64,000 bases of DNA from JANYCG01 sp031431035 (GTDB lineage: Bacteria; Pseudomonadota; Gammaproteobacteria; Burkholderiales; Burkholderiaceae_C). The notes below the pieces were generated by a model. The model worked only from the letters and a program-made list of their open reading frames with translations. It ran no database searches and had not been told where the DNA came from. The DNA is taken from positions 10,052 through 74,051 of the forward strand of contig JANPCR010000182.1 of assembly GCA_031431035.1 (NCBI GenBank), written 5' to 3'. A program made the position numbers and the translations under genes. Positions 16,294-25,835 of this stretch are shown here, in pieces. Position 1 is the stretch's first letter, and the number at the start of each line of letters is the position of its first letter.

Positions 16294-19200
16294 TTGACAA
16301 AATTTTTTGAGTTTTTCAGAAACCTGGGCCAAAAGCTTCACCCCAAGCTAGACGCTTTGCTGTTTGGATTCTCCAGCTACGCCATTCCGGTGTTGGTGGG
16401 TTTTGTCAGCTTGTTGGCTTTGATTGTTTGGAAAACCCAGTACGCATCGGGCGCTCCCCAACTGCTTGAGTTGCGGGTTTTCAAGACTGGTGCGGCCGCA
16501 GCCCCAGCGCAAACCTCTGCGCCCGACTTGCAGGCAGTTTTGAGCCAAATTGCCAAGCAACCCATCGTCCCTTTTGCCGACACGGACTTGAATGAAGCTC
16601 CGTTTTGGGTATCTTTCACCTCCCCTGCCAGTGATGCCATGGCGCTGATGGAAGTGGAATTTCCATCGCGCCACGCGGTGGAAGTCACCTGCTGGAATGC
16701 GGACACACAAGCCTTGTTGGGCCGCGCCAACCGCGATAGCGCTGGCGGGCAGATCTCGGAAATCAAAGCGGGGTTTGTGCTCATCACGGCGATGTCCACC
16801 CAACCACAAAACGTCATTTGCCAAGTGTTGTCGATTGGCCCTGCCCGCATCACGGCCTTGTCATGGCAATCGGCCGATCTGCAAATGTCGGCGCAAGAGT
16901 TTCACCGCAAATCAGGCCTGCTCGAGGGCGGCATCCTGATTCTGGCAGTGTTTGTCCTGGTCACTGCCATGATCAACCGCAGCGCCTTGTACCTTTTGTT
17001 TGCAGCCTGGTTGGTCGTCAATTTGCGAATGGGTGCCCTTTCAGCAGGTTGGGACGCGCAATGGCTGGGATTTGCCATTCCATCTGAAGGCTTGGTGAGC
17101 ATGCGGGCCATCACCATGGCGGTCTACTTTGTGCTGTCGGTCACGCTTTTTGGCATGTTGTTCCGGGAAGATCTGGTCAAGGTAGGAACCATGTGGTTGA
17201 TGCGCATACCGCAGTGGTTTTGCTTGCCCCTTTTGGCCATATCCGCCCTTCTGCCCTACCGCAACTTCCTGCCCTTCCTCTGGATTGCGACGGGAGTGTT
17301 CATTGGTGTGATGTTGTTTTCGATGGCCAAAATATTGATTTTGACCCGATCCAAGGCTGCCATTTGGTACAGCGCGTCGATCAGCATCACACTGGCCGCC
17401 AGTTTGTACGAGGTGATTGCCGCCGCCCTGGGTGTCAAGGGTCTGATTGGCTCCTTCAATAGCGTTACCGCGGCCTTGTCGTCGAGTTTGCTCGCAGCGG
17501 TGGCGATTGCGGCCCAAATGCGCCAAGAGCATGAAAAACGGCTAGAGGTGCAAGCCGAGCTTCAGCACACCTATGAAGCCATGCCGATTGGCCTGTTCAC
17601 GCTTGATTTGCGCGGCCGGTTTTTGAGTGCCAACCCGGCGCTGATGCGCATGTTGGGTCACAAGGTGCTTGAAAAAGGCGGGCGCTCCTGGCAGCGCTAT
17701 TTCAATGGTGGCGCTTGGGCGCAATTGCACAATCTGGTTCATTCGCAAAGCGATGGCGAGCTTGAGATCAAAGGCCGAGCGCCATTGCTTGGCAACCGTG
17801 AAGTCAGCCGATTTTTGGTCAAGGCCACGCTGGCTCGCAACCGCATTGAAGGCTCTTTGCAAAACGTGACGGAGAAAGCCAAGGCCACGGAAGAATTGCT
17901 TTTTTTGGTCAATAACGACCCGTTGACCAAGGTATTGAACCGACGCGGCATCGAAAAGGCGCTGGACTCGGCCATGTCAGAGTTGGCCAATGGCAAACCC
18001 CTGGCGCTGGCCTACCTCGATCTGGACCGATTCAGGCTGATCAACGATTTGTTTGGCCATAACGCGGGCGATGAGGTTTTGCAGCAAGTTTGCCAGCGCG
18101 TGATTCACATGATTTCTGGCGCCATGCAATTTGGGCGTGTGGGCGGCGACGAGTTTGTGCTGGTCATGGCTGACACCAAAATTCCTGTGGCGACTTTGAT
18201 TTGCAAAGGCATTATTGAAAGCTTGGGCAGCACGCCTTATAAGGTCGGAGATCGCGCTTTTCATGTGCGCGGCTCGATTGGGCTAATTGACGTCGGCGCA
18301 GAAATGCAGGTCAAAGACGCTGTCTCCACCGCCGACCGTGCGTGCCACGAAGCCAAGGCTGGCAGTGGCGACGGTTTGGTGGTGTTTGAACGCAACGCCA
18401 GCGCCTTTGACCAGCACGAGGCGGAGTTGCGGCTGGTGGAGCAACTGTCCAACACCAATGCGACAGACGGTTTGTTTTTGATGATGCAGCCCATCATGTC
18501 CTTGACCTCGCCCTCGGAGTCGCTCAATTTTGAGGTGCTGCTTCGCATGCTGGACCATGAAGGCAAGTTGATTCCGACAGACCGATTGATCTCAGCTGGC
18601 GAAAGCAGTGGCCAAATGAGCGTGATTGACCGCTGGGTCTTGTCGACCACCCTGGCGTGGATGAACACCCACAGCAGCACCCTTGAAAACACCAAGTTCG
18701 TGTGCATGAACCTGAGTGGTGCGTCCCTCAACGACGAAAAGTTTTTGCAAGATGTGTACGCCATGCTGGAACTGAACACCAACATCGTCTCGCACCTTTG
18801 CCTTGAAATCACGGAAAGCGTGGCCTTGCACGACTTGAACAACACGCGCCGCTTTGTCGACAAGGTGCGCAGTTATGGCGCGAAAGTGGCGCTGGATGAC
18901 TTTGGCGCAGGCTACACCTCGTTCTCGTACCTGAAGGAACTGACGGCCGATTTGCTCAAAATTGACGGCAGTTTCATTGTGGACATGAACCGCCACCCGG
19001 CCAATGTAGCGATTGTGGAGGCCATTGTCAGCCTGGCCCGGAATTTGGGCATGAAGACCATCGCCGAATGGGCAGAAGACTCGGCAACCGTGCAGACCTT
19101 AACTGAAATTGGCGTGGACTACGTGCAAGGCTTTGTTGTGGCACGGCCCCAAATGCCAGAAAACCTGCTGACGGCCACCTCGTCAGCCAGCTTTGTGGTC

Positions 19201-19302
19201 GATGCTGATTTGCTGCAGTTTTTATCGTTGCTTGAGCGCTCGGACCCAGCGGTGGTTCAGGTGGATTTGTTTGAGCAAGCCAACCTGCAAAGTTTACATT
19301 GA
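16294..19302 (+). CDS. Membrane GGDEF-EAL c-di-GMP signalling protein
   Basis: A 1002-residue protein that probably both makes and degrades cyclic di-GMP. The N-terminus has a membrane helix at about 25-45 and a periplasmic domain up to about 205. Six or seven further helices at about 208-400 resemble the 7TMR-DISM layout. A PAS-like segment at about 420-530 begins TYEAMPIGLFTLDLRGRF. The GGDEF domain (about 540-700) has an intact RVGGDEFV near 615. The EAL domain (about 730-985) has FEVLLR near 745, where Val replaces the Ala of EAL but ExLxR is kept, and DDFGAGYTSFSYL near 867, so phosphodiesterase activity looks possible. The start is TTG at 16294, with GGAG upstream; no in-frame ATG exists before the periplasmic domain. 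Confidence 0.92.
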   Translation: MTKFFEFFRNLGQKLHPKLDALLFGFSSYAIPVLVGFVSLLALIVWKTQYASGAPQLLELRVFKTGAAAAPAQTSAPDLQAVLSQIAKQPIVPFADTDLNEAPFWVSFTSPASDAMALMEVEFPSRHAVEVTCWNADTQALLGRANRDSAGGQISEIKAGFVLITAMSTQPQNVICQVLSIGPARITALSWQSADLQMSAQEFHRKSGLLEGGILILAVFVLVTAMINRSALYLLFAAWLVVNLRMGALSAGWDAQWLGFAIPSEGLVSMRAITMAVYFVLSVTLFGMLFREDLVKVGTMWLMRIPQWFCLPLLAISALLPYRNFLPFLWIATGVFIGVMLFSMAKILILTRSKAAIWYSASISITLAASLYEVIAAALGVKGLIGSFNSVTAALSSSLLAAVAIAAQMRQEHEKRLEVQAELQHTYEAMPIGLFTLDLRGRFLSANPALMRMLGHKVLEKGGRSWQRYFNGGAWAQLHNLVHSQSDGELEIKGRAPLLGNREVSRFLVKATLARNRIEGSLQNVTEKAKATEELLFLVNNDPLTKVLNRRGIEKALDSAMSELANGKPLALAYLDLDRFRLINDLFGHNAGDEVLQQVCQRVIHMISGAMQFGRVGGDEFVLVMADTKIPVATLICKGIIESLGSTPYKVGDRAFHVRGSIGLIDVGAEMQVKDAVSTADRACHEAKAGSGDGLVVFERNASAFDQHEAELRLVEQLSNTNATDGLFLMMQPIMSLTSPSESLNFEVLLRMLDHEGKLIPTDRLISAGESSGQMSVIDRWVLSTTLAWMNTHSSTLENTKFVCMNLSGASLNDEKFLQDVYAMLELNTNIVSHLCLEITESVALHDLNNTRRFVDKVRSYGAKVALDDFGAGYTSFSYLKELTADLLKIDGSFIVDMNRHPANVAIVEAIVSLARNLGMKTIAEWAEDSATVQTLTEIGVDYVQGFVVARPQMPENLLTATSSASFVVDADLLQFLSLLERSDPAVVQVDLFEQANLQSLH

Positions 19303-19351
19303 GCCTGCAGTGACACTACGGTGACCTTGCGCAGGCGAGCCGGCTGCCACC

Positions 19352-20263
19352 CTACTCAGCCCTAAGCGAACGCTTCAACTCTTCGCCAATTTCGGGTTTG
19401 CCAGCAAACGGACTGGTCGGATTGCGCGCCAAAATAATGTCCTCCATGCGGGTCTGAACCGACTTGATGGCGTGGGGGTGGCTGTAGATGTAGAAGCGGT
19501 TGGCAGCGATGGCGTCGAACACCATGGCAGCCACGTCGGCTGCGCTGACTTTGCCGCTGTTAACGGCCTTGGACGTCATGGCTTGGCCAATTTTTTGACT
19601 TTTGGTCAGGGTGGCTTGCGCATCAGTCATATCACCTGGGCGATTGCGTTCACTTTGGTTGATTCCCGTAGCCACAAAAAATGGGCACAGCACACTGGCG
19701 CTGATTTGGTCTGTGACTAGAGACAAGTCGGTGTACAGCGTCTCGGTCATGCTGACCACCGCATGCTTGCTGACGTTGTAGACACCCATGTTGGGTGGGT
19801 TCAGCAAACCGGCCATGCTGGCTGTGTTGACAATGTGGCCCTGGTAGCCAGGGTCTTGTTTGGCGGCTTGCAGCATCATGGGCGTGAAGACCCGCAAGCC
19901 GTGCACGACGCCCATCAAATTCACGCCCAAAACCCATTCCCAGTCTTTCAGCGAGTTCTCCCAAATCAAACCGCCCGCCCCCACGCCAGCGTTGTTAAAC
20001 ACAAAATGGGGTGCGCCGAAACGTTTGAACACGGCTTGACCCAGCGCTTCAAATTCGTCAGCTTTTGATACATCCAGCGGGAAAGCCAATACTTGGGCAC
20101 CTGCGGCTTCCAATTCGTCGCTGGCTTTGGCCAAAGCATCTTTTTGCACATCTGCCAAAACCAGATTCATGCCGAGTTTGGCACCCAAGCGCGCGCATTC
20201 GAGCCCAAAGCCTGAGCCTGCGCCCGTCAAAACGGCAGTTTTGCCTTTGAAATCAGAAATCAT
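19352..20263 (-). CDS. SDR family oxidoreductase
   Basis: A 303-residue classical short-chain dehydrogenase/reductase. The cofactor motif is GAGSGFGLECARLG (residues about 15-28). NNAGVGAGGL is the NNAG element, and the catalytic Ser and Tyr-x-x-x-Lys lie in VNTASMAGLLNPP and YNVSKHAVVSMTE. The Asp at the end of the second strand (VLADVQ) suggests preference for NAD(H). The ATG at 20263 lies directly after the stop of the upstream GST gene, so they share a transcript. It is the last gene of the long minus-strand catabolic cluster. Substrate unknown; given the context, a hydroxyacyl or alcohol substrate is possible. Confidence 0.88.
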   Translation of the reverse strand: MISDFKGKTAVLTGAGSGFGLECARLGAKLGMNLVLADVQKDALAKASDELEAAGAQVLAFPLDVSKADEFEALGQAVFKRFGAPHFVFNNAGVGAGGLIWENSLKDWEWVLGVNLMGVVHGLRVFTPMMLQAAKQDPGYQGHIVNTASMAGLLNPPNMGVYNVSKHAVVSMTETLYTDLSLVTDQISASVLCPFFVATGINQSERNRPGDMTDAQATLTKSQKIGQAMTSKAVNSGKVSAADVAAMVFDAIAANRFYIYSHPHAIKSVQTRMEDIILARNPTSPFAGKPEIGEELKRSLRAE

Positions 20264-20264
20264 G

Positions 20265-21227
20265 TCAAGCTGCTACTTTCTTCAAAATGAACCCAATGCG
20301 CGGGAAGTGCACCTGAACCGTCCCCGCGCGGTCATCGGTGCGGCGCAAGGTGTAATGCATGCGGGTGGCCGAGATCAGCTCACCCTCGGTGGGTTCGGGG
20401 CCAAAACTGTCAGCCGCAATGGTGACCTGGCTGCCCAGCTCAATGCCATGCTCGTCCTGAAACTGCTCATTGCCAAAAACGCTGTCCGTCCAGCCAGATT
20501 GGGCGCACGCTTCGATGGCTTCGGTGGATGAGCAGTCTTGGTGCGTGCCGTGGCCCAAACTGGCCATGCGGTCCATCCAGGCCAAAACACCTGGGGTGGC
20601 ATCCAGAACGCCCGCCATCACGCTGACTTGGGTGCGCGTGAACCAAAGCGGGTGGTAAGCAGAAAAATCAGCAACGCTGGGTTCGTTGCCCAACAGGAAA
20701 TCTTGGCTGTCCAGCATGTTGGCCAGGCGACGCAAATAGCTTTTGTAAGTGGCCGCAGCATCGGCTGGCGGCATGCGCGGCTGGCCCAGGCGCATTTTGG
20801 CGCGGTCTTCAATGAAAGCTTTGCTGACCGTGGCGATGTTCTCGGGCGTGGTGCCTGGAAACGACGAAAACAGTTGGGCCGCACCTTTGGGCGAAAAGTT
20901 GTAGCCCATGGCCGCCTGAAACACTTTGTCGTCCGCCCATTGGGACAAGATGCGGGCCAAGCCCTTGTGTTTGGCGGGGTACAAGGATGGCCCAGGGTGC
21001 AAATGCTCCAGCACATCGCAGATCAAAGCGGTGTCGCAGTAAATGTCGGCACCCACCTGCAAAAAAGGCGTTTTGCGATACCCTCCCGTCAGTGCCAGCA
21101 CATCGGGTTTGGGCATCATATTGGGCACGATGACCGACTTCCAGGCCAACTTCTTAAAACCCATCACCAACCGAATTTTCTCGGCAAACGGCGACGCGGG
21201 GTAATGGTGAAGAATCAGGTCGGACAT
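20265..21227 (-). CDS. Glutathione S-transferase-like protein
   Basis: A 320-residue protein. The N-terminal 80 residues have the GST thioredoxin fold (LHHYPASPFAEKIRLVMGFK, then RKTPFLQVGADIYCDTALI with the cis-Pro). The helical C-terminal part is longer than in ordinary GSTs (about 200-230 residues in total). The catalytic Tyr, Ser or Cys is not obvious; the Ser of ASPFAEK is the best candidate. It lies 1 bp upstream of the SDR gene, within the acyl-CoA catabolic cluster. Members of this long subgroup commonly occur beside fatty-acid degradation genes, but no reaction is established to my knowledge. Confidence 0.82.
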   Translation of the reverse strand: MSDLILHHYPASPFAEKIRLVMGFKKLAWKSVIVPNMMPKPDVLALTGGYRKTPFLQVGADIYCDTALICDVLEHLHPGPSLYPAKHKGLARILSQWADDKVFQAAMGYNFSPKGAAQLFSSFPGTTPENIATVSKAFIEDRAKMRLGQPRMPPADAAATYKSYLRRLANMLDSQDFLLGNEPSVADFSAYHPLWFTRTQVSVMAGVLDATPGVLAWMDRMASLGHGTHQDCSSTEAIEACAQSGWTDSVFGNEQFQDEHGIELGSQVTIAADSFGPEPTEGELISATRMHYTLRRTDDRAGTVQVHFPRIGFILKKVAA

Positions 21228-21299
21228 CGGTTTTCTCCTTGGGTGCTGAACAGTGAAATCAGGGCTTTGAAGTTTTGAGACGCAAATCTAACGGTCGAA

Positions 21300-22316
21300 T
21301 CAGATCAATTTAACTATTTGTTTGCCAAAATTCTTGCCCTTCAGCAGGCCCAAAAACGCCTCGGGTGCCGCCGCGATACCATGAGCGACCGATTCGCGGG
21401 GTTTGAGCTTGCCGCTGGCCACCAGGCCACCCAGCTCTGCCAAAGCCTGGGGCCAGATTTCCATGTGCTCGCTGACAATGAAACCTTCAACCTTCAGGCG
21501 GCTGACCAAAATGAGCGAGGGTTGCGCCAATGGCAAGGGTGCGCCGTCGTAGCCTGCAATCATGCCGCACACCGCAATGCGGCCAAAGGCGTTCATGCGG
21601 GTCAGCACCGCGTCCAGCACCATGCCGCCTACGTTTTCAAAGTAGCCGTCAATGCCGTCCGGGCAAGCTTCTTTAAGGGCTTTGGACAATGACGCGGCGT
21701 TGCTGTGCAACTTGTAGTCTATGCAGGCGTCAAAACCCAGCTCGTCTGCTGCGTATTTGCATTTGTCTGGCCCACCGGCAATGCCGACCGTGCGGCAGCC
21801 TCGGGCTTTGGACAAAGCCGCAAAGGCACTGCCCACGGCGCCTGTTGCCGCACTGACCACCATGGTTTGCCCGGCTTTAGGTTTGATGATGTCGACCAAG
21901 CCGTACCAGGCTGTCACGCCGGGCATGCCCACAGCACCCAGGTAGTGGCTCAGAGGCACGTGGGTGGTGTCGACCTTGCGCAAAGCGCCTGGTTGGCTCA
22001 CGTCAACCACGCTGTACTCTTGCCAGCCGCCCATGCCCACCACCTTGTCGCCGACAGCGTACTTGTCGCTTTTGGATTCGACAATTTCACCGACCGTGCC
22101 GCCGCCCATGGTTTGCCCCAGCGCTTGGGGTACTGCGTAGCTTTTGCCGTCGTTCATGCGCCCGCGCATGTAGGGGTCCAGGCTCAGAAAGTGGTGGCGC
22201 ACCAGCACTTGGCCTGCTGTCAACGCCGGAGTTTCAGATTCGACGAGTTTGAAGTTGCTGGCCATTGCTTCGCCGGTTGGGCGGTTGTCCAGGTGCATTT
22301 GTTGGTTGATTGGCAT
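21300..22316 (-). CDS. Zinc-independent MDR NADP-dependent oxidoreductase (CurA-like)
   Basis: A 338-residue medium-chain reductase of the leukotriene B4 dehydrogenase/CurA group, which reduces alkenals and enones with NADPH. Family blocks: VRHHFLSLDPYMRGRMND (residues about 38-55), GQTMGGGTVGEIVESKSDKY, GMPGVTAWYGLVDI, then the nucleotide-binding loop VVSAATGAVGSAFAALSKARG. YFENVGGMVLDAVL is also typical. No zinc-binding Cys or His pattern is seen. The ATG is at 22316. It lies 70 bp upstream of the GST-like gene on the same strand. A likely role is reduction of unsaturated by-products of lipid breakdown; this is inference from the family and location. Confidence 0.88.
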   Translation of the reverse strand: MPINQQMHLDNRPTGEAMASNFKLVESETPALTAGQVLVRHHFLSLDPYMRGRMNDGKSYAVPQALGQTMGGGTVGEIVESKSDKYAVGDKVVGMGGWQEYSVVDVSQPGALRKVDTTHVPLSHYLGAVGMPGVTAWYGLVDIIKPKAGQTMVVSAATGAVGSAFAALSKARGCRTVGIAGGPDKCKYAADELGFDACIDYKLHSNAASLSKALKEACPDGIDGYFENVGGMVLDAVLTRMNAFGRIAVCGMIAGYDGAPLPLAQPSLILVSRLKVEGFIVSEHMEIWPQALAELGGLVASGKLKPRESVAHGIAAAPEAFLGLLKGKNFGKQIVKLI

Positions 22317-22376
22317 GAAAAGCTCGCTAAAAATTGAATTGCAAAAGGAAAAAGGAAAGAGGAGTCAGTTTGATGG

Positions 22377-22814
22377 TCAGTCGGTTGAAACAATGTCATT
22401 TGGCGTTTCGCCATCTTGGGGGTTGGCATTTCGGTCGCCGCGCCTGACGTATTTGAAGGTGCCAGTGGCGTGCGCGCAGGCCAGCCCTTCCGCGTCAAAA
22501 ATGGTGGCTTCGGTGAAGGCCATCGATTTGGTGCGGTGCATCAAGTGCCCTTTGCTGGTCAGCATGCCACGACAGGGCCTCATGAAGCTGGTCTTCATCT
22601 CGATCGTGACGACCCCCATGTTGGGTTCAACGCTGCGCGCTGCGGTGGCCATGCTCACATCCAGCAAAGTCATGACCGCGCCACCATGCGTGACGTGAAA
22701 CGTGTTCAGGTGTTCTGGCCGGGCTTCATAGCTGATTTGCGAATGACCCCCCTCGAAAACATCAAGTGAAAAGCCTAAATGCTCAACAAAGGGAATTTTG
22801 ATGGCGAAAGTCAT
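22377..22814 (-). CDS. PaaI-family hotdog thioesterase
   Basis: A 145-residue hotdog-fold acyl-CoA thioesterase of the PaaI group. The conserved helix start HVTHGGAVMTLLDVSM is at about residues 48-63 (HGG, then Asp as the likely catalytic acid), followed by VVTIEMKTSFMRPCRG. The product would be a free acid and CoA, which fits the surrounding beta-oxidation genes as a release or salvage step. I chose ATG 22814 (MTFAIKIPFVEHLG); a GTG at 22832 would add six residues but lies in a dispersed GC-rich repeat (22827-22853). It is followed by the MDR gene 60 bp downstream. Confidence 0.87.
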   Translation of the reverse strand: MTFAIKIPFVEHLGFSLDVFEGGHSQISYEARPEHLNTFHVTHGGAVMTLLDVSMATAARSVEPNMGVVTIEMKTSFMRPCRGMLTSKGHLMHRTKSMAFTEATIFDAEGLACAHATGTFKYVRRGDRNANPQDGETPNDIVSTD

Positions 22815-22826
22815 GAATAAATCGCA

Positions 22827-22853
22827 GGACACAAAGTGGCAAGCGTGGGGGCC
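22827..22853 (-). repeat. GC-rich intergenic repeat, short copy
   Basis: On the minus strand this reads CCCCCACGCTTGCCACTTTG followed by TGTCC. The same string, with a few changes, recurs near 31853-31873 and 41834-41860. This copy lacks the GC hairpin that follows the other two. It sits between the SDR and thioesterase genes, just before the thioesterase start. Confidence 0.65.
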
Positions 22854-22859
22854 ATATTC

Positions 22860-23651
22860 CTAGGCACCCGTCACAACGCTGACGCCGCCATCCACGGCCA
22901 TCCATTGGCCAGTGATGTGTTTGCCTGCGTCTGACGCGTACAGCAGGGTAATGCCTTTGAGGTCTTCGTCGTCACCCAGGCGATTGAGTGGCGCTGCGGA
23001 AGCCATCTTGTCTTCACCAAGCAAGTCGATCAGGCCAGCGGCCATTTTGGTCATGAAAAACCCTGGGCAAATGGCGTTGACGTTGATGTTGTACTGCCCC
23101 CATTCCGCCGCCAATGTTTTGGTGAAGTTGACCACCGCGCCTTTGGACGTGCTGTAGGCAATGGTGTTCATGCCTTTGGGGTTGCCGTTGAGCCCGGCAA
23201 TCGACGCAATGTTGATGATGCGCCCTGCCCGATTCGGAATCATGCTGTGTTTGGCAATGTGTTGCGACAAAATGAAATAGCCGCGAATGTTGAGGTTCAT
23301 CACCTTGTCCCAGGCGGCCACAGGGTGGTCCTCAGCCGGGGCACCCCAACTGGCACCCGCGTTGTTCACCAAAATATCAACCCGCCCCAGGCGCTGCAGA
23401 CTTTCATCCCCCAGGCGGCGAAGGTCCTCTTCTTTGCCACAGTCGGCGGCAATCCAGCTGGCGTCAATGCCGACCGCCTTCAACTGGGCGGCCGCTTGCT
23501 CCAGGTCTTCGGCTTTGCGCGAATTCAGCACGATTTTGGCACCCGCCTCGCCCAGAGCGTGAGCCATTTGCAGACCCAGGCCGCGAGAGCCGCCTGTGAC
23601 CAGCGCCGTTTTGCCTTTCAAGTCAAACAGTTGTTGAATGGTTCTGGACAT
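22860..23651 (-). CDS. SDR family oxidoreductase (FabG-like)
   Basis: A 263-residue classical SDR. TGGSRGLGLQMAHALGEAG (residues about 19-37) is the cofactor loop; the Arg after VLNS favours NADP(H). NNAGASWG, the catalytic Ser in IINIASIAGLNG, and YSTSKGAVVNFTK with Tyr-x-x-x-Lys complete the active site. The C-terminus WMAVDGGVSVVTGA is typical of beta-ketoacyl or hydroxyacyl-type SDRs. The start is ATG 23651, with AAGGAAT upstream. A close relative lies at 50.1 kb. In this cluster it may act on 3-hydroxyacyl or similar intermediates. Confidence 0.88.
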   Translation of the reverse strand: MSRTIQQLFDLKGKTALVTGGSRGLGLQMAHALGEAGAKIVLNSRKAEDLEQAAAQLKAVGIDASWIAADCGKEEDLRRLGDESLQRLGRVDILVNNAGASWGAPAEDHPVAAWDKVMNLNIRGYFILSQHIAKHSMIPNRAGRIINIASIAGLNGNPKGMNTIAYSTSKGAVVNFTKTLAAEWGQYNINVNAICPGFFMTKMAAGLIDLLGEDKMASAAPLNRLGDDEDLKGITLLYASDAGKHITGQWMAVDGGVSVVTGA

Positions 23652-23717
23652 GGGATTCCTTCAAAAGTGGTGCAAAAAGAGGTTAAAAAGTGTTTGGCGG
23701 TAAAATTTTTCTGCAGT

Positions 23718-23921
23718 TCAAGGCGCTGCCTTCAGGCGGGAACGCACATAAATCAAGGCGCTGCCAAGCACCACCAACACTGTGCCGATGACAAACATCC
23801 ACCAGGCGGTTGACGCGTCGCCGCCCTGCACAAAGGTGCCCAACACCACCGTCAACAAACCGCCGTAAATGGCGATCCAGACGAGCCATTGCAAGCGGGT
23901 GAGCAATTTTTGGCTGACCAT
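23718..23921 (-). CDS. Small two-helix membrane protein
   Basis: A 67-residue hydrophobic protein with two predicted membrane helices, LQWLVWIAIYGGLLTVVLGTF and WMFVIGTVLVVLGSALIYV in part, joined by the polar turn VQGGDASTA and ending in basic residues. The ATG at 23921 overlaps the stop of the acyl-CoA dehydrogenase gene (TAATG), so the two are translationally coupled. I do not recognise a characterised family. The coupling suggests a function near the dehydrogenase, perhaps in the inner membrane, but that is inference. Confidence 0.72.
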   Translation of the reverse strand: MVSQKLLTRLQWLVWIAIYGGLLTVVLGTFVQGGDASTAWWMFVIGTVLVVLGSALIYVRSRLKAAP

Positions 23922-25789
23922 TAAAAAGCCTCCAGCGCCAAATCGGCGCACGTCATGTCGCGGGATTCAACCACCTTGTACCACGCGCCGATTTTGGGGA
24001 GCTCATAGTGGTAAAAGTACTGGGTTGCCGCCAAAACGCCCTGGGTGGCGGGCTTGGACTGGGCTGCGTCGTGATGCAAAGCGGTGGCGGCCACGTCCAG
24101 CCAGATCCAGGCCAACACAGTGTGGCCAAAGCCTTGCATGTAGGGCACGGCATTGGCCAAAGCCTGCGCCGGGTTGCCGCTAGACCAAGCGGATTGCGTG
24201 ACGCTGAAGGCCTGGGCAAGCGCATGCTCTAGCGCGAGCGCGTGGGCGGCCAGGGCCTCAACCGGTTTGCAGCGGTCAATGGTTGAGGTAACGCGCTGGG
24301 CCAACAGGGTCAGGCCACGGCCGTCTTCCATCAGCACCTTGCGACCCAGCAGGTCAGCGGCCTGAATGCCATGCGCGCCCTCATGAATCATGTTCAGGCG
24401 GTTGTCGCGCCAGTATTGTTCTACCGGGAAGTCGCGGGTGTAGCCGTAGCCGCCATGGATTTGAATCGCCATGCTGTTGGCCTCCAAACACCATTCGCTG
24501 GGCCAGCTTTTGGCAATGGGGGTCAGCACTTCGAGCAACAGGCGGGCGTCGTCTGCCGCCTGGGAGCTGCCTGTGTGCTGTTCGTCCACCAAACGGGCGC
24601 AATACAGTTCAAGCGCCAAAGCGCCTTCGCCATACGACTTTTGCGCCAACAGCATGCGTTTCACATCGGCATGTTCAATGATGGCAACCTGCGCTTGGGT
24701 AGCGTCTTTCACTGCCACGCCACTGGCGCTGGCACCTTTGACGGGGCGGCCTTGCAAGCGGGTTTTGGCGTAATCAAGCGAAGCGTAATAACCCGCCAAA
24801 CCCAGCATGGTGGCAGCTGTGCCGACGCCAATACGGGCTTCGTTCATCATGTGGAACATGCAGCGCAAACCTTCGCCGGGCTTGCCGACTAGGTAGCCGA
24901 TCGCTCCAGGCAGGTCGGTCGGCCCATCGAGTGAACCCACTGGGTACTTGCCTTCGCCAAAATTCAGCAACGTGTTGGTGGTGCCGCGCCAGCCGAGCTT
25001 GTGGTTCAGGCCCGCCAAGGCCACGTCATTGCGTTGGCCCGTCAATTCACCTGCCGTGTTGACCATCTTTTTGGGCACGATAAACAATGAAATGCCGCGC
25101 GTTCCGGCGACCAGCTTGCCGTCCGCCCCTGGAATTTTGGCCAAAACCAGGTGAATGATGTTTTCGGTCAGCTCGTGTTCACCGGCTGAAATCCACATCT
25201 TGTTGCCTTTGATGCGGTAGCGTGGCCCCAGGGCTTCAGCTTCGAAACTATCGCCATCGGGCACGGCGCGGGTGGTGATGTCAGACAGGCTGGAGCCCGC
25301 CTGCGGCTCGCTTAAGCACATGGTGCCCGACCAACGGCCTGAAAACTCATTCAGCGCAAACACATCGCGCTGCAAAGTGGTGCCGTGCTTCATCAGCAAA
25401 TTGGCATTGCCCACCGACAGCAGCCCGGAGCCGATGCTGACCGAGGCCATGGCGAAAAAGGCGTTTGCGGCGGCTTCGACCGTGTAGGGCAATTGCATGC
25501 CACCAATGGCGTAGTCCTGCGAGGCGCTCAGCATGCCTGACTCTGCGTAGGCCTTTTGGGCATCATGGGTCGCCTGCGGCAGCGTGACTTTTTCGCCGTC
25601 AAAATGCGGCTCCTGCGTGTCGACCAGGCGATTGAAAGGGGCGTATTTCTCGCGGGCGATGCGCTCGCAGGTGTCCAGAACAGCGTCAAACGTCTCGCGG
25701 GAATGGTCGCTGAAGCGCTCGCGCTGGTTCAGGCCTGCCGCTTGGAGCCAGTCAAAAAGAAGAAAGTCCAGTGTGTCGCGAAATGCCAT
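23921..25789 (-). CDS. Acyl-CoA dehydrogenase, long DmdC-like type
   Basis: A 622-residue FAD-dependent acyl-CoA dehydrogenase. The length and C-terminal extension match the long subgroup that includes methylmercaptopropionyl-CoA dehydrogenases, which is often over-annotated as DmdC. Motifs: TMCLSEPQAGSSLSDITTRA (flavin binding, residues about 166-185), WISAGEHEL, and FHMMNEARIGVGTAATMLG. VEQYWRDNRLNMIHEGAHGI carries the catalytic Glu region near 465. ATG 25789. A medium- or long-chain acyl-CoA is the more likely substrate given the neighbouring thiolase and FadB/FadJ-like protein. A dispersed repeat (copy 3) lies just upstream. Confidence 0.9.
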   Translation of the reverse strand: MAFRDTLDFLLFDWLQAAGLNQRERFSDHSRETFDAVLDTCERIAREKYAPFNRLVDTQEPHFDGEKVTLPQATHDAQKAYAESGMLSASQDYAIGGMQLPYTVEAAANAFFAMASVSIGSGLLSVGNANLLMKHGTTLQRDVFALNEFSGRWSGTMCLSEPQAGSSLSDITTRAVPDGDSFEAEALGPRYRIKGNKMWISAGEHELTENIIHLVLAKIPGADGKLVAGTRGISLFIVPKKMVNTAGELTGQRNDVALAGLNHKLGWRGTTNTLLNFGEGKYPVGSLDGPTDLPGAIGYLVGKPGEGLRCMFHMMNEARIGVGTAATMLGLAGYYASLDYAKTRLQGRPVKGASASGVAVKDATQAQVAIIEHADVKRMLLAQKSYGEGALALELYCARLVDEQHTGSSQAADDARLLLEVLTPIAKSWPSEWCLEANSMAIQIHGGYGYTRDFPVEQYWRDNRLNMIHEGAHGIQAADLLGRKVLMEDGRGLTLLAQRVTSTIDRCKPVEALAAHALALEHALAQAFSVTQSAWSSGNPAQALANAVPYMQGFGHTVLAWIWLDVAATALHHDAAQSKPATQGVLAATQYFYHYELPKIGAWYKVVESRDMTCADLALEAF

Positions 25790-25835
25790 GGTCTGTCTAA
25801 CTTTCTAAAACGGGCCAAAAAACGGCGAAAACCTT